Below are positions 1-12,300 of a stretch of 64,000 nucleotides of DNA, piece after piece. The first letter of the stretch is position 1. Each line of letters opens with the position of its first letter. Both the position numbers and the translations under genes were made by a program. Source of the DNA: Nitzschia sp. DOCU1 (lineage: Eukaryota > Bacillariophyta > Bacillariophyceae > Bacillariales > Bacillariaceae); contig OX595987.1 in assembly GCA_951394045.1 (NCBI GenBank), positions 2,666,001 to 2,730,000 of the forward strand, written 5' to 3'. The notes below the pieces were generated by a model. The model searched no databases. It was not told where the DNA came from and worked only from the letters and a program-made list of their open reading frames with translations.

Positions 1-1910
1 CTGTCCAAAGTGGCTACAGCGTCTTCATGCGCCTCGAGCAACTTGTCCCGATCTGCTTGCCTGTCTTTGGCTGCTTTGGAATTCGAAGCAAAATCCAAAT
101 CATTCGTGCTCTTGTCAAAGGCCTCCATTTCCGACCGATGCTTGGCCCGCATCAACTCCTTCTCGGCCTCATGATGCTCGGACGCGTTTGCATCACCATT
201 ATCCTCCAAGGAGACTGGACTGTGAACCTCATCGTTGAACTGTTTGGTGCTATTCGCCTTGGCGTGATTCTTGTACGCTCGATCTTTCATCCACTGAATA
301 AAAGCTCCAGTACTTTGGGTGCCCGCTGCTGCTTCCAGAGCCAAACACAACGCTTGGAGGCGACGTTCTTGCCAGTCAAAGACCTCGGAATATTTGCGAA
401 GCCACCTGCGAAACATGTAGTTATCATTCGATCGGACTCCTCGATTCCACTGTATGCATTCATGGCCCACTCGTAGCATGAGATCTGCATAGAGCAACCA
501 AGCCTTGTAGCTGGACTGAAACTCGCTTCGACCTGATCTGTTGTTGTTGTTATTATTATTCTTGAGATCGGTCAATATCGTGAGTGCTTCGCTCAAATTC
601 CCCAATTCCATGTGCATCGCCGCCAATTTACAAGGCACATCAATGCCAGGAGGCTTTAGATTATCCGCAGCTTTCAAGTCTCGCAACACTTCTGACAACC
701 ATCTCATCTTTTCCGATCGATGATAGGCTACCACTTTGGCATCGATACTTGGAAGGAGCATGGCCTGGCTTAAAATGGCAGCCACGTTGGCGCCGGCATC
801 GGCAGCGCGGCCCCACAATCGATAGTCTCGTTTCCGTAAAATGGCCGCGATATGAAAACTCCCATATGTTTTCTGTGCCAGATCGAGTTGTTCTGCCAAG
901 AATGGATCCGGGATACTGTCATCCTTGGCATCAATAGCAGTGGGCTTGTCACCGTTGGCTGGATCCGCCTCTGTAGTTGTGTTGTTGAAAGGCAGGGGTT
1001 GCTGAGATTCACCTTGCTGTTGTTCGTCCGCAACAGCGCCCTTACTAAGAAGCATCGCCCTTTTTCGACTTTGATTGAGCATGTCTTCATAGACCATTCC
1101 TAATGAAGAATAAATTTGTGGCGCCGAAGGAGCATCCTTGGCTAGTTCCTTCAAGAGTTGAATGGCTTCGTTCGGTTGCCCTCGAGCATGCGCGGCAATG
1201 GCGTCTCCATGTCGTTGTGCCATGCGCTGACTCTGAAAGTTTCGAAGAGTTGTTACTCGACGTTTGGCAGAACTACGTCCCATTTTGCGTTTTGTGGATT
1301 TGATGCGAGGGCGGCGGCCTCCGACAGCATCATCATCATCATTTCCACCCTCTTCGTCTTCTTCTTCGTCACCATCATTCTCGTCGTCTTCGTCGTCCTC
1401 CTCGTCTTCATCCCCTTCCACAAAATCTTCATCTTCATCATCATCATCACTCATGGCTGCATCGTCGACCCCTGGCAATTTGCGGTCATCCTGGTCATCA
1501 TCCTCTGCATTCGTTTTGGCATTTCTTCGAGACGCCCGCGGAAATACTAAACTATCATGAATCAATTGTTCGTCAAAGGCTACTTTGGATCCCCGTAGTC
1601 GTCGTCGTAGTTGTTGTTGTGGAACAGCGGCTGTTTCTTCATCGGCTTGTTCCAATAATTTTCGTTGGCGGGTTCGATCTTTCCATTGCTCCTTGGGGAC
1701 TTTACGTTTCAAATGACCCCTGGCCGATCGGGCGGGAGCTGCCACATCGTACTCTTTGCCCAAGGCGGCCCATTCGTCTTGCATTTTTTCGAGACGACTA
1801 GTTTTGGAAGAAGAAGAATCTTGGTGGAGTGTGGTATCATTGTCATTGTCGTCATTGTCGAGAGCAGCCGCCACAGTTCGTCGTTTGCTGTTTCGCAAGG
1901 TTCGTGGCAT
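1..1910 (-). CDS. GTF3C3: TFIIIC TPR subunit (GTF3C3/Tfc4-like), 3' part outside window
   Basis: An uninterrupted frame runs from an ATG at 1910 off the left edge, giving 636 codons. Residues about 1-150 are basic and low-complexity, about 150-200 are a strong Asp/Glu run, and from about 220 tetratricopeptide repeats begin. The first repeat contains RGQPNEAIQLLKELAKDAP followed by YSSLGMVYEDM, which fits the opening TPR of the human TFIIIC 102-kDa subunit as I remember it. A later KTYGSFHIAAIL...DYRLWGRAADAG stretch also fits. In this family the protein bridges TFIIIC on the A box to TFIIIB, for RNA polymerase III transcription of tRNA and 5S genes. The acidic N-terminus before the TPRs is a family trait. 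No intron is visible in this part. Function is assigned by family resemblance. Confidence 0.82.
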   Translation of the reverse strand, partial: MPRTLRNSKRRTVAAALDNDDNDNDTTLHQDSSSSKTSRLEKMQDEWAALGKEYDVAAPARSARGHLKRKVPKEQWKDRTRQRKLLEQADEETAAVPQQQLRRRLRGSKVAFDEQLIHDSLVFPRASRRNAKTNAEDDDQDDRKLPGVDDAAMSDDDDEDEDFVEGDEDEEDDEDDENDGDEEEDEEGGNDDDDAVGGRRPRIKSTKRKMGRSSAKRRVTTLRNFQSQRMAQRHGDAIAAHARGQPNEAIQLLKELAKDAPSAPQIYSSLGMVYEDMLNQSRKRAMLLSKGAVADEQQQGESQQPLPFNNTTTEADPANGDKPTAIDAKDDSIPDPFLAEQLDLAQKTYGSFHIAAILRKRDYRLWGRAADAGANVAAILSQAMLLPSIDAKVVAYHRSEKMRWLSEVLRDLKAADNLKPPGIDVPCKLAAMHMELGNLSEALTILTDLKNNNNNNNRSGRSEFQSSYKAWLLYADLMLRVGHECIQWNRGVRSNDNYMFRRWLRKYSEVFDWQERRLQALCLALEAAAGTQSTGAFIQWMKDRAYKNHAKANSTKQFNDEVHSPVSLEDNGDANASEHHEAEKELMRAKHRSEMEAFDKSTNDLDFASNSKAAKDRQADRDKLLEAHEDAVATLD

Positions 1911-2406
1911 TGTGGCGTAATGGCAACAACAACAATGAGCCTTTTGAGATTTTCAACCAAACGCAGATACTCTTTTTATCAGCAGCAGCTACGAGTAGTC
2001 GTAGGCTTTCTCAAGCTGACGAATGAATGAATGAATGAATCGAGTGATGGTGGGAGGGAAAAAGTGAGACTGTGGATGGAGGGATCGTCTCAAAACAACC
2101 CCACGGATGATGAGGTTGAAAGATCGATACCCATCTGGGTTTGTCTGTCACGATGAGATGGCCGTGGGTGGAAATGTATGATATGTGGAGCGGGAGGGCG
2201 CTTTTGGGATTTTGTGGGCCTGCAGTGATTTCTCAAAGCAGTCGAAGTAGTCGTACATCTCTGGTTTCTTCAACGGACAAATAACGCCCACACGAAGGCA
2301 ACCATGGCGGTCACGAACCGAAAATCAAGGAGGCACAATGGCGGGCCCGAGGGAAAAAAGTGACTTATCCTCAACGACAAATGACAGTATTGCATCAATA
2401 GCTACC
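1911..2406. promoter_or_regulatory. Divergent intergenic region, GTF3C3 / GOST protein
   Basis: The two flanking genes point away from each other, so this 496-base stretch should hold both promoters and 5' leaders. Apart from a (GAAT)5 microsatellite at 2021-2040 I see no gene or obvious core promoter element. An in-frame ATG at 2338 would lengthen the downstream protein by 23 residues. Confidence 0.5.
2021..2040 (+). repeat. (GAAT)5 microsatellite
   Basis: Five perfect copies of GAAT lie just upstream of the GTF3C3 start. This is a simple tetranucleotide repeat likely to vary in length; no function is implied. Confidence 0.9.
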
Positions 2407-4496
2407 ATGTTACAATCAAGTCGAAGTCTCATCTTGTGCCTAGTATTGGCTCTTCTTCCAACAGTGGTCTATTCCGAGATTCGTCCCTTTAGTCTGCTAC
2501 TGGAACCTGCAGTAAGTCAAGTTGGCGCGACGAGGTGCACCACGTGCTCGCATGTCTCACCTTGCACGCATTAGTCGGAATTTATTCACTATGTCGAAGG
2601 CTTTCTTATTGCTCCCGGTTACATTGACTTGTCCAAATTGCGCTTCTTTACGGTAGGAACCGGCGATTTTGTAGTGGACGATGATGCCTTCAAAGCTGAA
2701 AGTACAGACGACGTGTATGATACGGCCAGTCAAAATGATGATGGGCTCAATGGCGGTGGCCGCAATCGTCAGTTGGACATGGGGGGCGACAAGTCCGAAT
2801 ACATCATGGAAGGATCCGCGTTGGATATTGCCGTCTTTCATCTGGTACGTAGATAGAGAGAAAAAATGACGGCGAGACGAAGAAAAATGACATGTCGAGT
2901 GGGAGCTTATTCATTCATCCATTCATTTCTGCATTTCGATTCTTTTTGGAACGTTTCTTCCATTTAGCCTTCCAATTGTTCTGGGACTCGCGCAGGATGT
3001 GATTGGATCGAACTGGGCATTGGAGCTCGAACAAAGGACGGTGTTTTGCGATATTGCTGCAGCAATGATGCCATTGATCTCGGCTTGTGCTCGGGGACCA
3101 CCTATGGTCGTTTGATTATGAACTCGGACAAGTTCACTGGAAAGCACCGACTCGTCAACATTCCGGCCACTGGAGACTATGATAATTACCTGAAATATGG
3201 AAAATTCGAAGAAAAGGATGGTGCATCGGGCAAGTATGCGATTATCTTTGCCAACTGCAACGATGGGGGCCGGCCGGTCATTGTCGAGGGAACCACCGAG
3301 TGGAAATCGCGACATGGATACTTGCCGGGTGATTTGTTTGGATTGATGTACTTTTTTGGCATTTTATTCTGTGTCTACATTGTGCTAATGGTGTGGTATG
3401 GTGTCACTATGAAGATTTACGAAGAAGCCAACATCCCCATTCAGGGATGGATCTTCGCAACGATTGCCATGGGCTGTTTGGAAATGTTCTTTCGAACAGG
3501 AGATTTATTTGTGTGGAATGAGGAAGGAAACCGATTTTGGGCTGCCTTTTACATAGGTATGTTATCGTGTGTCAGTGGGAAATGCGACTACTCTGTTGGC
3601 GGCATTGTCCCTTATGCTCATTATGTGTCCATTTCTGCCCATTTGCCATGCGTGCGCTGAACCCCAAAGGCGTCGTTGTCGGTGTACTCAAGCGAGGTAT
3701 CTCGAGATGTTTGATTGTCATGGTGTCGTTTGGGTGGGGTGTAGTCCGAGATGATCTGGGAGTTGTGATGAATCGCATCAATTTCCTGGGTGGACTCTAC
3801 ATTGCCGTTTCACTTGTACGGGATATCATGACCGTGGTCGCCTACACCGAAGTTCAAAAAATTAGTCAAGAGGAGGAAGACGAGCTCTTTGATGTTGTCT
3901 CCATCTTGACTTTGGTGATAGCCCTGATTGACGTCTTGTTTTATCTGTGGATCATTGATTCCATGAACGCGACGATGGAGTACTTGGAGGGTATGAGTCA
4001 GACTGCAAAATTACTCCGATATTTGCGACTTCGATCGCTTCTTCTCTTTTCGATTCTGTTCGCAATCGTATGGTCCGTGTTTGGAATTGTGGACAGCTAC
4101 GACCAGGGCATTGTGGAAGAGGAACAAGAATGGTACGTTTTCATTGGTGGCGGCGCAGAATCAGTTGTCGGGTGCATCTAGTAGTGACAGACTGCTCACG
4201 CGCACCCAAACTTACTTCCTTTTTCTCTCTCCAGGATTGTGGATGCCTCCATGGAACTGAATTATCTCTTTGTTCTTACTGGCGTTGCCATTCTATGGCG
4301 ACCACAAAAAAATGCCAAGGAGTACGCGTATGTCATGCAACTGCCATCCATGAAAGCAGGCACTGGTGACGAGGATGGCGACGAGGGCGAACTGGAGATG
4401 TCGGGTGTAGTGCCCTCAGCGATGGATGACAGCGACGACGAGGACGATGAAGTCATGTTCAGCGATGAGCCAACGATCAAAATAGATTCATACTAA
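2407..4496 (+). CDS. GOST-family seven-TM protein (TMEM87/GPR107-like)
   Basis: Five exons are predicted at 2407-2511, 2575-2844, 2968-3556, 3670-4132 and 4235-4496, all with GT-AG borders and matching phases, giving 562 residues. Residues 1-23 are a signal peptide (MLQSSRSLILCLVLALLPTV). A lumenal domain of roughly 280 residues follows with paired cysteines, then seven hydrophobic segments. The VSFGWGVVRDDLG segment and the late LTGVAILWRPQKNAKEYAY segment fit the TMEM87 branch of the Lung_7-TM_R / GOST family. The C-terminal tail is rich in Asp and Glu. Family members sit in the Golgi and act in trafficking or ion conductance; the role here is inferred. I chose the ATG at 2407 because it directly starts the signal peptide; an in-frame ATG exists at 2338. 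Confidence 0.85.
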
Positions 4497-4763
4497 ATTG
4501 TATAGAAGGAAAGCAAAACGGTTCACGGGGAAGATAAAGCAAAGAAGTAGTCGACTGGCATCGCAAAGCAAAGACTAAACGCATGTATGTCAAATATAGA
4601 TCTATGCAAGTTATTACAGATCAAAGTATCTCTATTCGAGTAACTTTCCGGCTTACTGCAATATATTGAATTTCTTTCCCGCTATACTATTTGGATTACG
4701 TCTCGATCCCCGAATCGTCTACTGCGCTGCACTAAAAGTCAGGCCGCTGCAGGACTTGCATGC

Positions 4764-5568
<805 letters not shown>

Positions 5569-6582
5569 GATGATAGTCTTGCTTTGTGCCAAGAGTTGTG
5601 TTTGTGTGCGGAAGTGGCGGAGGCTCGCTGTTTATTTTTCGAGAAGCGGCGGCGATGATGGTCGATGAGTGTTCGGAACACCACAGGCGCGCCGCAATAA
5701 TACACGACGAGAAAACGACTGTGATTTATTGCGGTTGGGGTTTCGCTGTCGAGAGCGTGCCGCGCAGCGCTTTGTATTTGTATGGGATTAGTACTTGAAA
5801 CAGCGTGAAAACCACGTAGAAAAGGTTGCATATACATGGTTTGAATTCGTTGCCTGATTCGCCGTGTTGGCGTTGGGGAATAATTTCTGGATTCCAAGTA
5901 TCATAGACCAACGGCCCCGCGCGGGTTCCTCGGTCATCGAAATAGACCTTTCGTCGACCACCTCCAAGCGATCGACCGTGGCATTACGAGGTCCGAGGTC
6001 TTGGTTCCATCGCTCCCGATGTCGCATCCATGGTCGCGTACGACATGACGGAACGTAACAACTGTTCGGCAAGATTCCTCATTCACGCCCCACCACTATG
6101 CTGTAGCTAGCAATTCGAGACGATGAGGAGACCAATGGAATCGAGCTCTTCTCGTCCACGGGAATCTTTCTGGGGTAGGCACGACATGGACACGCTCGAG
6201 TACAAGAAGTTGGAAACTGCTCAGACTTGTTGCGAAGTCCTGAGGATGCACTCGATAAGGGCCGATTCTCCCTGCCGAACATCGTGTTTCAACCTTTTGA
6301 AGAGTTATACTAGTATTGAGTTGATACTAACAGTACAAGAAGGTTGTTTAACAACAACAAATCTATATAGGTGGTCCTGATAGTAAAAGTATAAGTTATG
6401 AATAGATTGTTGAAAGAATTTCGCCCCTGCTGCGAAAGAACAAACAACAATCATTGATAGGAGGCATTGCCTGGCAAAGCCTGACATTGGATCCTACATG
6501 AGTAGAAAGGGATGCCATTATCCCCAATCTTTTGTGAACATTGAATGAGTCTGTCAAGGTAAGCACAACATCGGTGTGCCCC
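5569..6582. other. Intergenic region upstream of H3, no confident gene
   Basis: About 1 kb lies between the H3 start and the 3' end of the next minus-strand gene. It must hold the H3 promoter. Several short frames of 60-95 codons occur on both strands, but none shows family resemblance, splice logic or a convincing start, so I call none. Confidence 0.5.
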
Positions 6583-8459
6583 TTAGATAGACTGTTGGTT
6601 TTCCAGTTGGTAAGGAGAATTGGCGCGTTGCGCGTTTGCTTGTTCCCCATCGGATGAGTTGTCATAACTCCTGCTGATGCCAAGACCGGTGCTGGCAGTC
6701 GAATAGACAGCAGGGAGATAGCTCATGGAAGCCCCCGGCGTCTCGAGGAACGCAACGTCTCTGGGTTTGTAAGCGCAGATTCGGCAAGTCGCACTGTTGC
6801 ATTGGTGAACATCCACAGTGGATGCCTTTTGACCAAGGTTTGCGGTCGAGGGTTCCACCAGGAAGTGTTTTCTGTGAGCAGATGGATCGTGTGCACTTAC
6901 ATCGACCTCTGGAGTTGCGGCCGAGGAGTTGTCATCATACGAGTAGCTGAAAGTTTCACGGTTCGGATCGAAGGAGCGAAGTTCATTGATAGTCGGAAGA
7001 TCGGACAATGAATACAGCATGCCGCTCTTTCGTGTTTCGTGGCATTCATAGCAGTTTGTCGAGAGGTATCTTGCACCGGCACGAGTGTAGTGATACATTC
7101 CTTCATGGAAAGCTCTGGGCGGGTCACCAGTTCCTGGGATAATGTAGTCTTCGCTCAAATCGGCCAGCTCAGCTGGTGTCAGAAGGTGTGACTTTCTTCT
7201 GTTCCTGGCCAAAAGAAGCAACAATAAAACAAGGAGGGCGATCGGAACTGCAGCGAAGAGCACCACCGTCTTGTTATCATCGTCCTCATCGAGTTCCTTT
7301 GTTCCGCCGTTAATTTCGTCCACGCCATCGGAGCCGTCGCCGCCACTGCCATCTCCATCGGTGCCGTCGCCTCCGGAGCCTCCTCCGGAGCCACTGCCAT
7401 CTCCACCTGTGCCGTCGCCTCCGGAGCCTCCTCCGGAGCCACTGCCATCTCCACCTGTGCCGTCGCCTCCGGAGCCTCCTCCGGAGCCATTGCCATCTCC
7501 ATCTGAACCATCGCCACCGCCACCGGGGGGAATTGGAACAATGATTCCGCCTCCACCATCCTCGCCGTCATCGGGGTCGACAAAATCTGGATTATTCAAG
7601 ATGAAATCAACATTACTTTCCACTTGGGCCATGTTGTCGCCCCAGTACTCGATCTTTTCAATGACGCAAGGATCTTCAGTACAAAGTGGAACGATAAGCA
7701 TGTCTTCGTCCATCACTTCTTGGATGGCATCTAAAATGGAAGCAATGACCAAATCAAGATTGTCCGAAGCGTGTGCGGTGATTCCCATCCGTCCTTGCAT
7801 CACAGTACACACTGGAGATTTGCTGAACTGGCAGGGGCTGGTCTCCATGGTAAACAAGTCGTCAACGGTATCATCTCCTGGGTTGTTGTTCAAGGCGATA
7901 ATAGAAAGACTTCTAGCATCAGTCTCCGTCAATTTCCTGTGCTTTCTCTGAAGTTCGGCAACTATTGACGCAAGAGCAAAGCAATCACAATCGATTAATC
8001 AGTCATATTGCTTTGAGAACCTGCAGCCAATTGGTTACTGCTGTCATTTTACTTACATTCTTCGCTGCCCACAAGCTCACGAAGTTTGCGACCCCCTCCA
8101 CTCCTACTAATATCCACACCAATAGCGGGGGGAAGTGTACACCACAGAATAGCCATTTGGATGAGCATCCACATCATGGATTCCAAATCTTCTTCCTTCA
8201 TCCCGTCTACGGCAGACGATGCGTGTATCACATAGTAATAGTTGATCTCTGTCCAGTTCACGGGTCCTTTGGCCCCGTTCTCTCCGGCAAGGCAAACTGC
8301 ACCCGATCGATCAACGCCTGCAACTCGATCTTCGCCTTCCAAATACGTTCGATCCACTTGCAAGGATCGTCGCAAGTAGTTGGCATCCCCGGAGCACATC
8401 GCCAACAGGGAGGAACCAAGGAGGACACCCGTCCATCCTGCCATCAACTTTAGCTTCAT
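6583..8459 (-). CDS. Type I membrane protein with Gly/Ser/Asp-rich stalk (unrecognised)
   Basis: Two exons (8057-8459 and 6583-7961, intron 7962-8056) give 593 residues. The ATG at 8459 starts a hydrophobic signal peptide (WTGVLLGSSLLAMCSG). The predicted outside domain, up to about residue 265, contains dispersed cysteines. A stalk of 16-residue Gly/Ser/Asp repeats follows (about 270-340). One transmembrane helix (PIALLVLLLLLLARNRR, about 363-385) comes next, with a cytoplasmic tail of about 205 residues. The tail carries a CYECH sequence near residue 438 and a later CNSATCRIC, both cysteine-rich. I do not recognise a named family; a diatom-specific surface or endomembrane protein is the plain reading. 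The 3' end lies about 1 kb upstream of H3 in the same orientation. Confidence 0.75.
7342..7510 (-). repeat. 48-base in-frame minisatellite (about 3.4 copies)
   Basis: Copies at 7342-7389, 7390-7437 and 7438-7485 are nearly identical, with a decayed partial copy to about 7510. Each unit encodes 16 residues on the minus strand, a permutation of SGGGSGGDGTGGDGSG, and lies in the stalk of the type I membrane protein. Because the unit is a multiple of three, copy-number change would lengthen or shorten the stalk without a frameshift. Confidence 0.9.
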
Positions 8460-9336
8460 ATTGCTGCTTCTGTTCCTGAAGTGTATTATTGTTTGATTAA
8501 CCTCACTTCTTTCTACTCTTGGACCCAATCTCTTGTCGCCGGTCCAAACCCCCTATTGCAATGTCGGGTAGGCAGCACCACACTTTTGATGTTCAGGGAT
8601 TTCTTGCAACCAAGCTTGCTACTGTCTGTTGCATGTGCTAGATGGCTGGAGTTAGGTCGACTCTTGGCGGAAGTTCTCGAATTGGGCGAATTGGGCGATC
8701 GTATCGTATTCATCAAGTGCCTGTGTCGTGGTGTCTGCGGAAAGGGGCTGTTTTAGAGAAGCTTTTTCAAAAAGCGGGCGATAACCGAAAATGTGGAGCC
8801 CATCATCGCTAGCGGTCGAAAAGCTCGCCGGTGCCTTCTTTAACCGCCCAGAAACGCCCGCATACTTTTGTTGGGTCCTTTGGGGTATGTAGAAGCTACA
8901 TACCTGTATATTTTCATCAAACGAATTGGCGATCGGCTCTTATGATTCGTGTCTTTCTTCACTGCGCATAGCGCAGCCGTTGAGACCCGTTCGAGCACGA
9001 CAGGGTCGTCGCTGTCTCTTTTAATAAGCGTTTGTCTGAATCCGAACTCTCACCAAGTTCCCGAATGCTGGCTGTGAAAAAAATGGCGCAAAGAAGAGAG
9101 GTCGTCTGCCGGCGCTCTTGTCCGGCGCGCACCAGCACGGCCGCGCTCGTGGGGAGGGCTGTTGGAGGGAGGAGATAGATGATCGATGGCGGCATTGCTT
9201 TTCAACAACAGATTTTGTTGGATACAAACAGTTTTATTCTCTTACAACTTCATCCAAGCTTTCTACTGCTGTCGTACGGCATTTGTTGAACCAGTCAGCT
9301 CTTTCTTTCGAAGAAGCAAGTCAGCAAGTAGAAAGA
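8460..9336. promoter_or_regulatory. Divergent intergenic region, membrane protein / POLD1
   Basis: This 877-base stretch separates two head-to-head genes and should contain both promoters. It holds a perfect inverted repeat at 8884-8904 and a short AT-rich palindrome near 8762-8776. The POLD1 frame is open upstream to 9118, but the first ATG in it is at 9337. No other gene is supported. Confidence 0.5.
8884..8904. repeat. Perfect 9-base inverted repeat with 3-base spacer
   Basis: GGTATGTAG and its exact complement CTACATACC flank AAG. It lies about 430 bases from each flanking start codon, in the middle of the divergent promoter region. Such symmetry suits a dimeric protein site or a small hairpin; chance cannot be excluded. 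Confidence 0.6.
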
Positions 9337-12300
9337 ATGAGCGGTGGTACCATGAAACGTGCTCCAATGGACGTCGAGCCAGAGTCACTCGGCACCATGG
9401 ACGACGAGTCGTCTCCTCCCTTGAAGCGCCTTCGCGGCGGAGGGGACGATGGTATGGAAAATTACTTTCCGGAACCAGAAGACGAAGATCTGGATTTGAT
9501 GGAGGATCCGATTCCCCCGGAAGAGGATGAGGTGGTGGCAGTCTTGAACGACGACGTATTTTCGGACATTTCGGAAGAGACGCGTCAACGATGGATGCGT
9601 CCAGCGAATCAAATCCAGGACAATGCTCAGGACGTCTCGTTTCAGTGGTTTGACATGGATATGGTCGCTGGAAAGCCGCTGGAGCAGCATCCCAGTGAGC
9701 TTGTGGAGAACCGCCAGCGCGTGGTCGGTTCGTCCACGGGGCAAGTGCCCGTCATTCGAGCCTACGGTGTCACGCAAGAGGGAAATTCCGTGGCTGTGTT
9801 TATCCACGGATTTACTCCGTATGGTTACTTTGCCTTGCCGAACAATGCTACCTTTGAGCATACAGATGCAAACTTGGCGAAAATCCGGGCTTCCCTGAAT
9901 AACCGATTGGAAGGGGCAGCGAAGTCAGGATCCAAGTTGGACGAGTACTGCCGTTCGGTCCACTATGTCACGTCGCACAAGTCCATCATGGGCTATGACA
10001 CCCCCCACACGCACTTTTTCAAAGTACGGGTGGCCATGCCGACTTTGATCCCGGCTCTCAAGCGTATCATGGAAGAAGGCATTGATTTGCCTGGGGTCTC
10101 GGCCGAGAGCAATATTTACAGTGCCTTTGAGTGCAATGTGCCCTTTGTTCTCCGATACATGATTGATCAGGATATCACGGGGGCTGGATGGCTCACTTTG
10201 CCGGCCAAGGCCTATCAAGTGCGAAAGCCAGAAAAGAAGCAGACTCATTGTCAGGTAAGTCATTGCGTGGAAGCTGAACTATCGCACGCAATCACTTAAT
10301 AGTCTCTCAACTCGTTTCTATTCCATCGACATCAGGCGGAAATCGATATCACCTATTTGGACGTCATCTCTCGTCCATCTGAAGGGGAATGGAGCAAGGT
10401 TGCCCCTCTTCGTGTCCTCTCAGTGGACATTGAATGCCAAGGCCGAAAGGGACATTTCCCTGAGGCTGAGAAGGATCCCGTTATTCAAATTGCTAACGTC
10501 CTTAGCGTCTACGGCGAAAAGACCCCCTTGGTCCAAAACGTATTTACACTAAAGGGATGTCTACCCATTGTGGGGGCCCAGGTCATTTCCAGCGACGACG
10601 AAGCAGACATGCTCATGAAGTGGCGAGGGTTTCTGGAAACTTGTGATCCTGATGTCATTACTGGATACAACGTGCAAAATTTCGATATTCCGTATCTGAT
10701 CGATCGTGCTGCTACTCTTGCGAAGCGCTCTGACAATGTCAAGAATTTTGCACTCTTGGGACGTATCAAGGGTAGCAAGGCCAAGATGAGAGACACGACC
10801 TTCCAGTCGGCAGCGTTCGGAAAGCGCAACAATATTGAAACCACTATTGAAGGTCGCGTCATTTTCGATATGCTTCCATACATGCAGCGTAACCACAAGT
10901 TGAGTTCTTACTCTCTCAACAATGTCTGCGCTGAATTTCTGGGACAGCAAAAGGAAGATGTCCATCACAGTATCATTTCAGATCTTCAAAACGGTAGTGA
11001 CGAAGACCGTCACCGCCTGGCTGTCTATTGTTTAAAGGACGCTGCCCTTCCCCAGCGCCTCATGGACAAGTTGTCTGTCCTGGTGAACTATATTGAAATG
11101 GCTCGTGTGACTGGTGTCACCATGAACTTTTTGATTACTCGTGGACAGCAAATCAAGGTATTTTCCATGATCTTGCGCAAATGTCGCAACGAAAATTTGC
11201 TGGTACCCACCCTTAAAAAGTCGGGCTTTCAATCTGATGATGTCGCCTACGAAGGTGCCACCGTCTTGGATCCCATCAAGAACTACTATCGAGTCCCGAT
11301 TGCTACGTTGGATTTTGCCTCGTTATATCCATCCATTATGCAAGCGTGGAACTTGTGCTATTCGACTCTAGTTGACCCCAAGGATGAGAAGAATCTGGAC
11401 CCCAAGTCGTTCAAGAAGAGTGAGAATGGTCACGCTTTTGTAACCGCTGAGACCAAGAAGGGTATCCTACCCACTATTTTGGAGGAGTTGTTGACGGCGC
11501 GTAAGCGGGCCAAGAAGGATATGAAGAACGCGTCAACCGAATTTGAACGTGCCGTGCAGAACGGTCGTCAGCTGGCCTTGAAGGTTTCGGCCAACTCGGT
11601 GTATGGTTTTACAGGGGCCACTGTGGGTCAGTTGCCCTGTGTCCCGATTGCATCTTCTGTCACCTCATACGGCCGATACCTGTTGGAAAAGACCAAGGAG
11701 TTTGTCGAACAGAACTACACGATCGCTAATGGATATGAACACGATGCCCAGGTCGTCTATGGAGATACGGACTCGGTCATGGTCAAGTTTGGCACAAAGA
11801 CTCCTCAAGAGACGTTTCCTCTTGCTTTGGAAGCTGCCGAGCGCTGCTCCAAAATCTTTCCCAGGCCCATTGAGCTGGAGTTCGAAAAGGTCTACTTCCC
11901 TTACTTGCTCATGAACAAGAAGCGTTATGCTGGTCTCATGTGGACCAACGCGGACAAATACGACAAGATGGACACCAAGGGTCTTGAAACTGTTCGTCGT
12001 GATAACTGTGCTTTGGTACGTGAAGTCATTCAGACTTCGTTGGACAAGATCTTGATCAACCAAGATGTGGATGGAGCCATTGCGTATGTCAAATCTCAGA
12101 TCTCGGATTTGCTTCAAAACAAGATGGACATTTCCCGCTTGGTCATTACGAAGAGTCTGAACAAGGGTGCTGAATACGCGCTGGGTCTTGGCGGCAAACC
12201 TGAAGATTACAAAATGAAGCAAGCTCACGTCGAGCTTGCTGCCCGAATGAAGAAGCGCGATGCCGGATCCGCTCCCCAAATGGGAGATCGTGTGCCCTAT

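Noticed and set aside
1264..1560. Ser-rich plus-strand frame
   Set aside because: Mirror of the Asp/Glu-coding run in the TFIIIC subunit.
4681..4763. Histone 3' stem-loop after H3
   Set aside because: No sequence close to the GGYYYTTNTNARRRCC hairpin is present; the gene looks like a polyadenylated replacement H3.
5788..6072. 95-codon minus-strand frame between H3 and the membrane protein gene
   Set aside because: No family, no start context and overlapping frames of similar length in other registers.
7271..7951. Pro/Ser-rich plus-strand frame of 226 codons resembling an extensin
   Set aside because: The reverse of the Gly/Ser/Asp repeat. The minus-strand frame has signal peptide, splice logic and a membrane helix, so it is the real gene.
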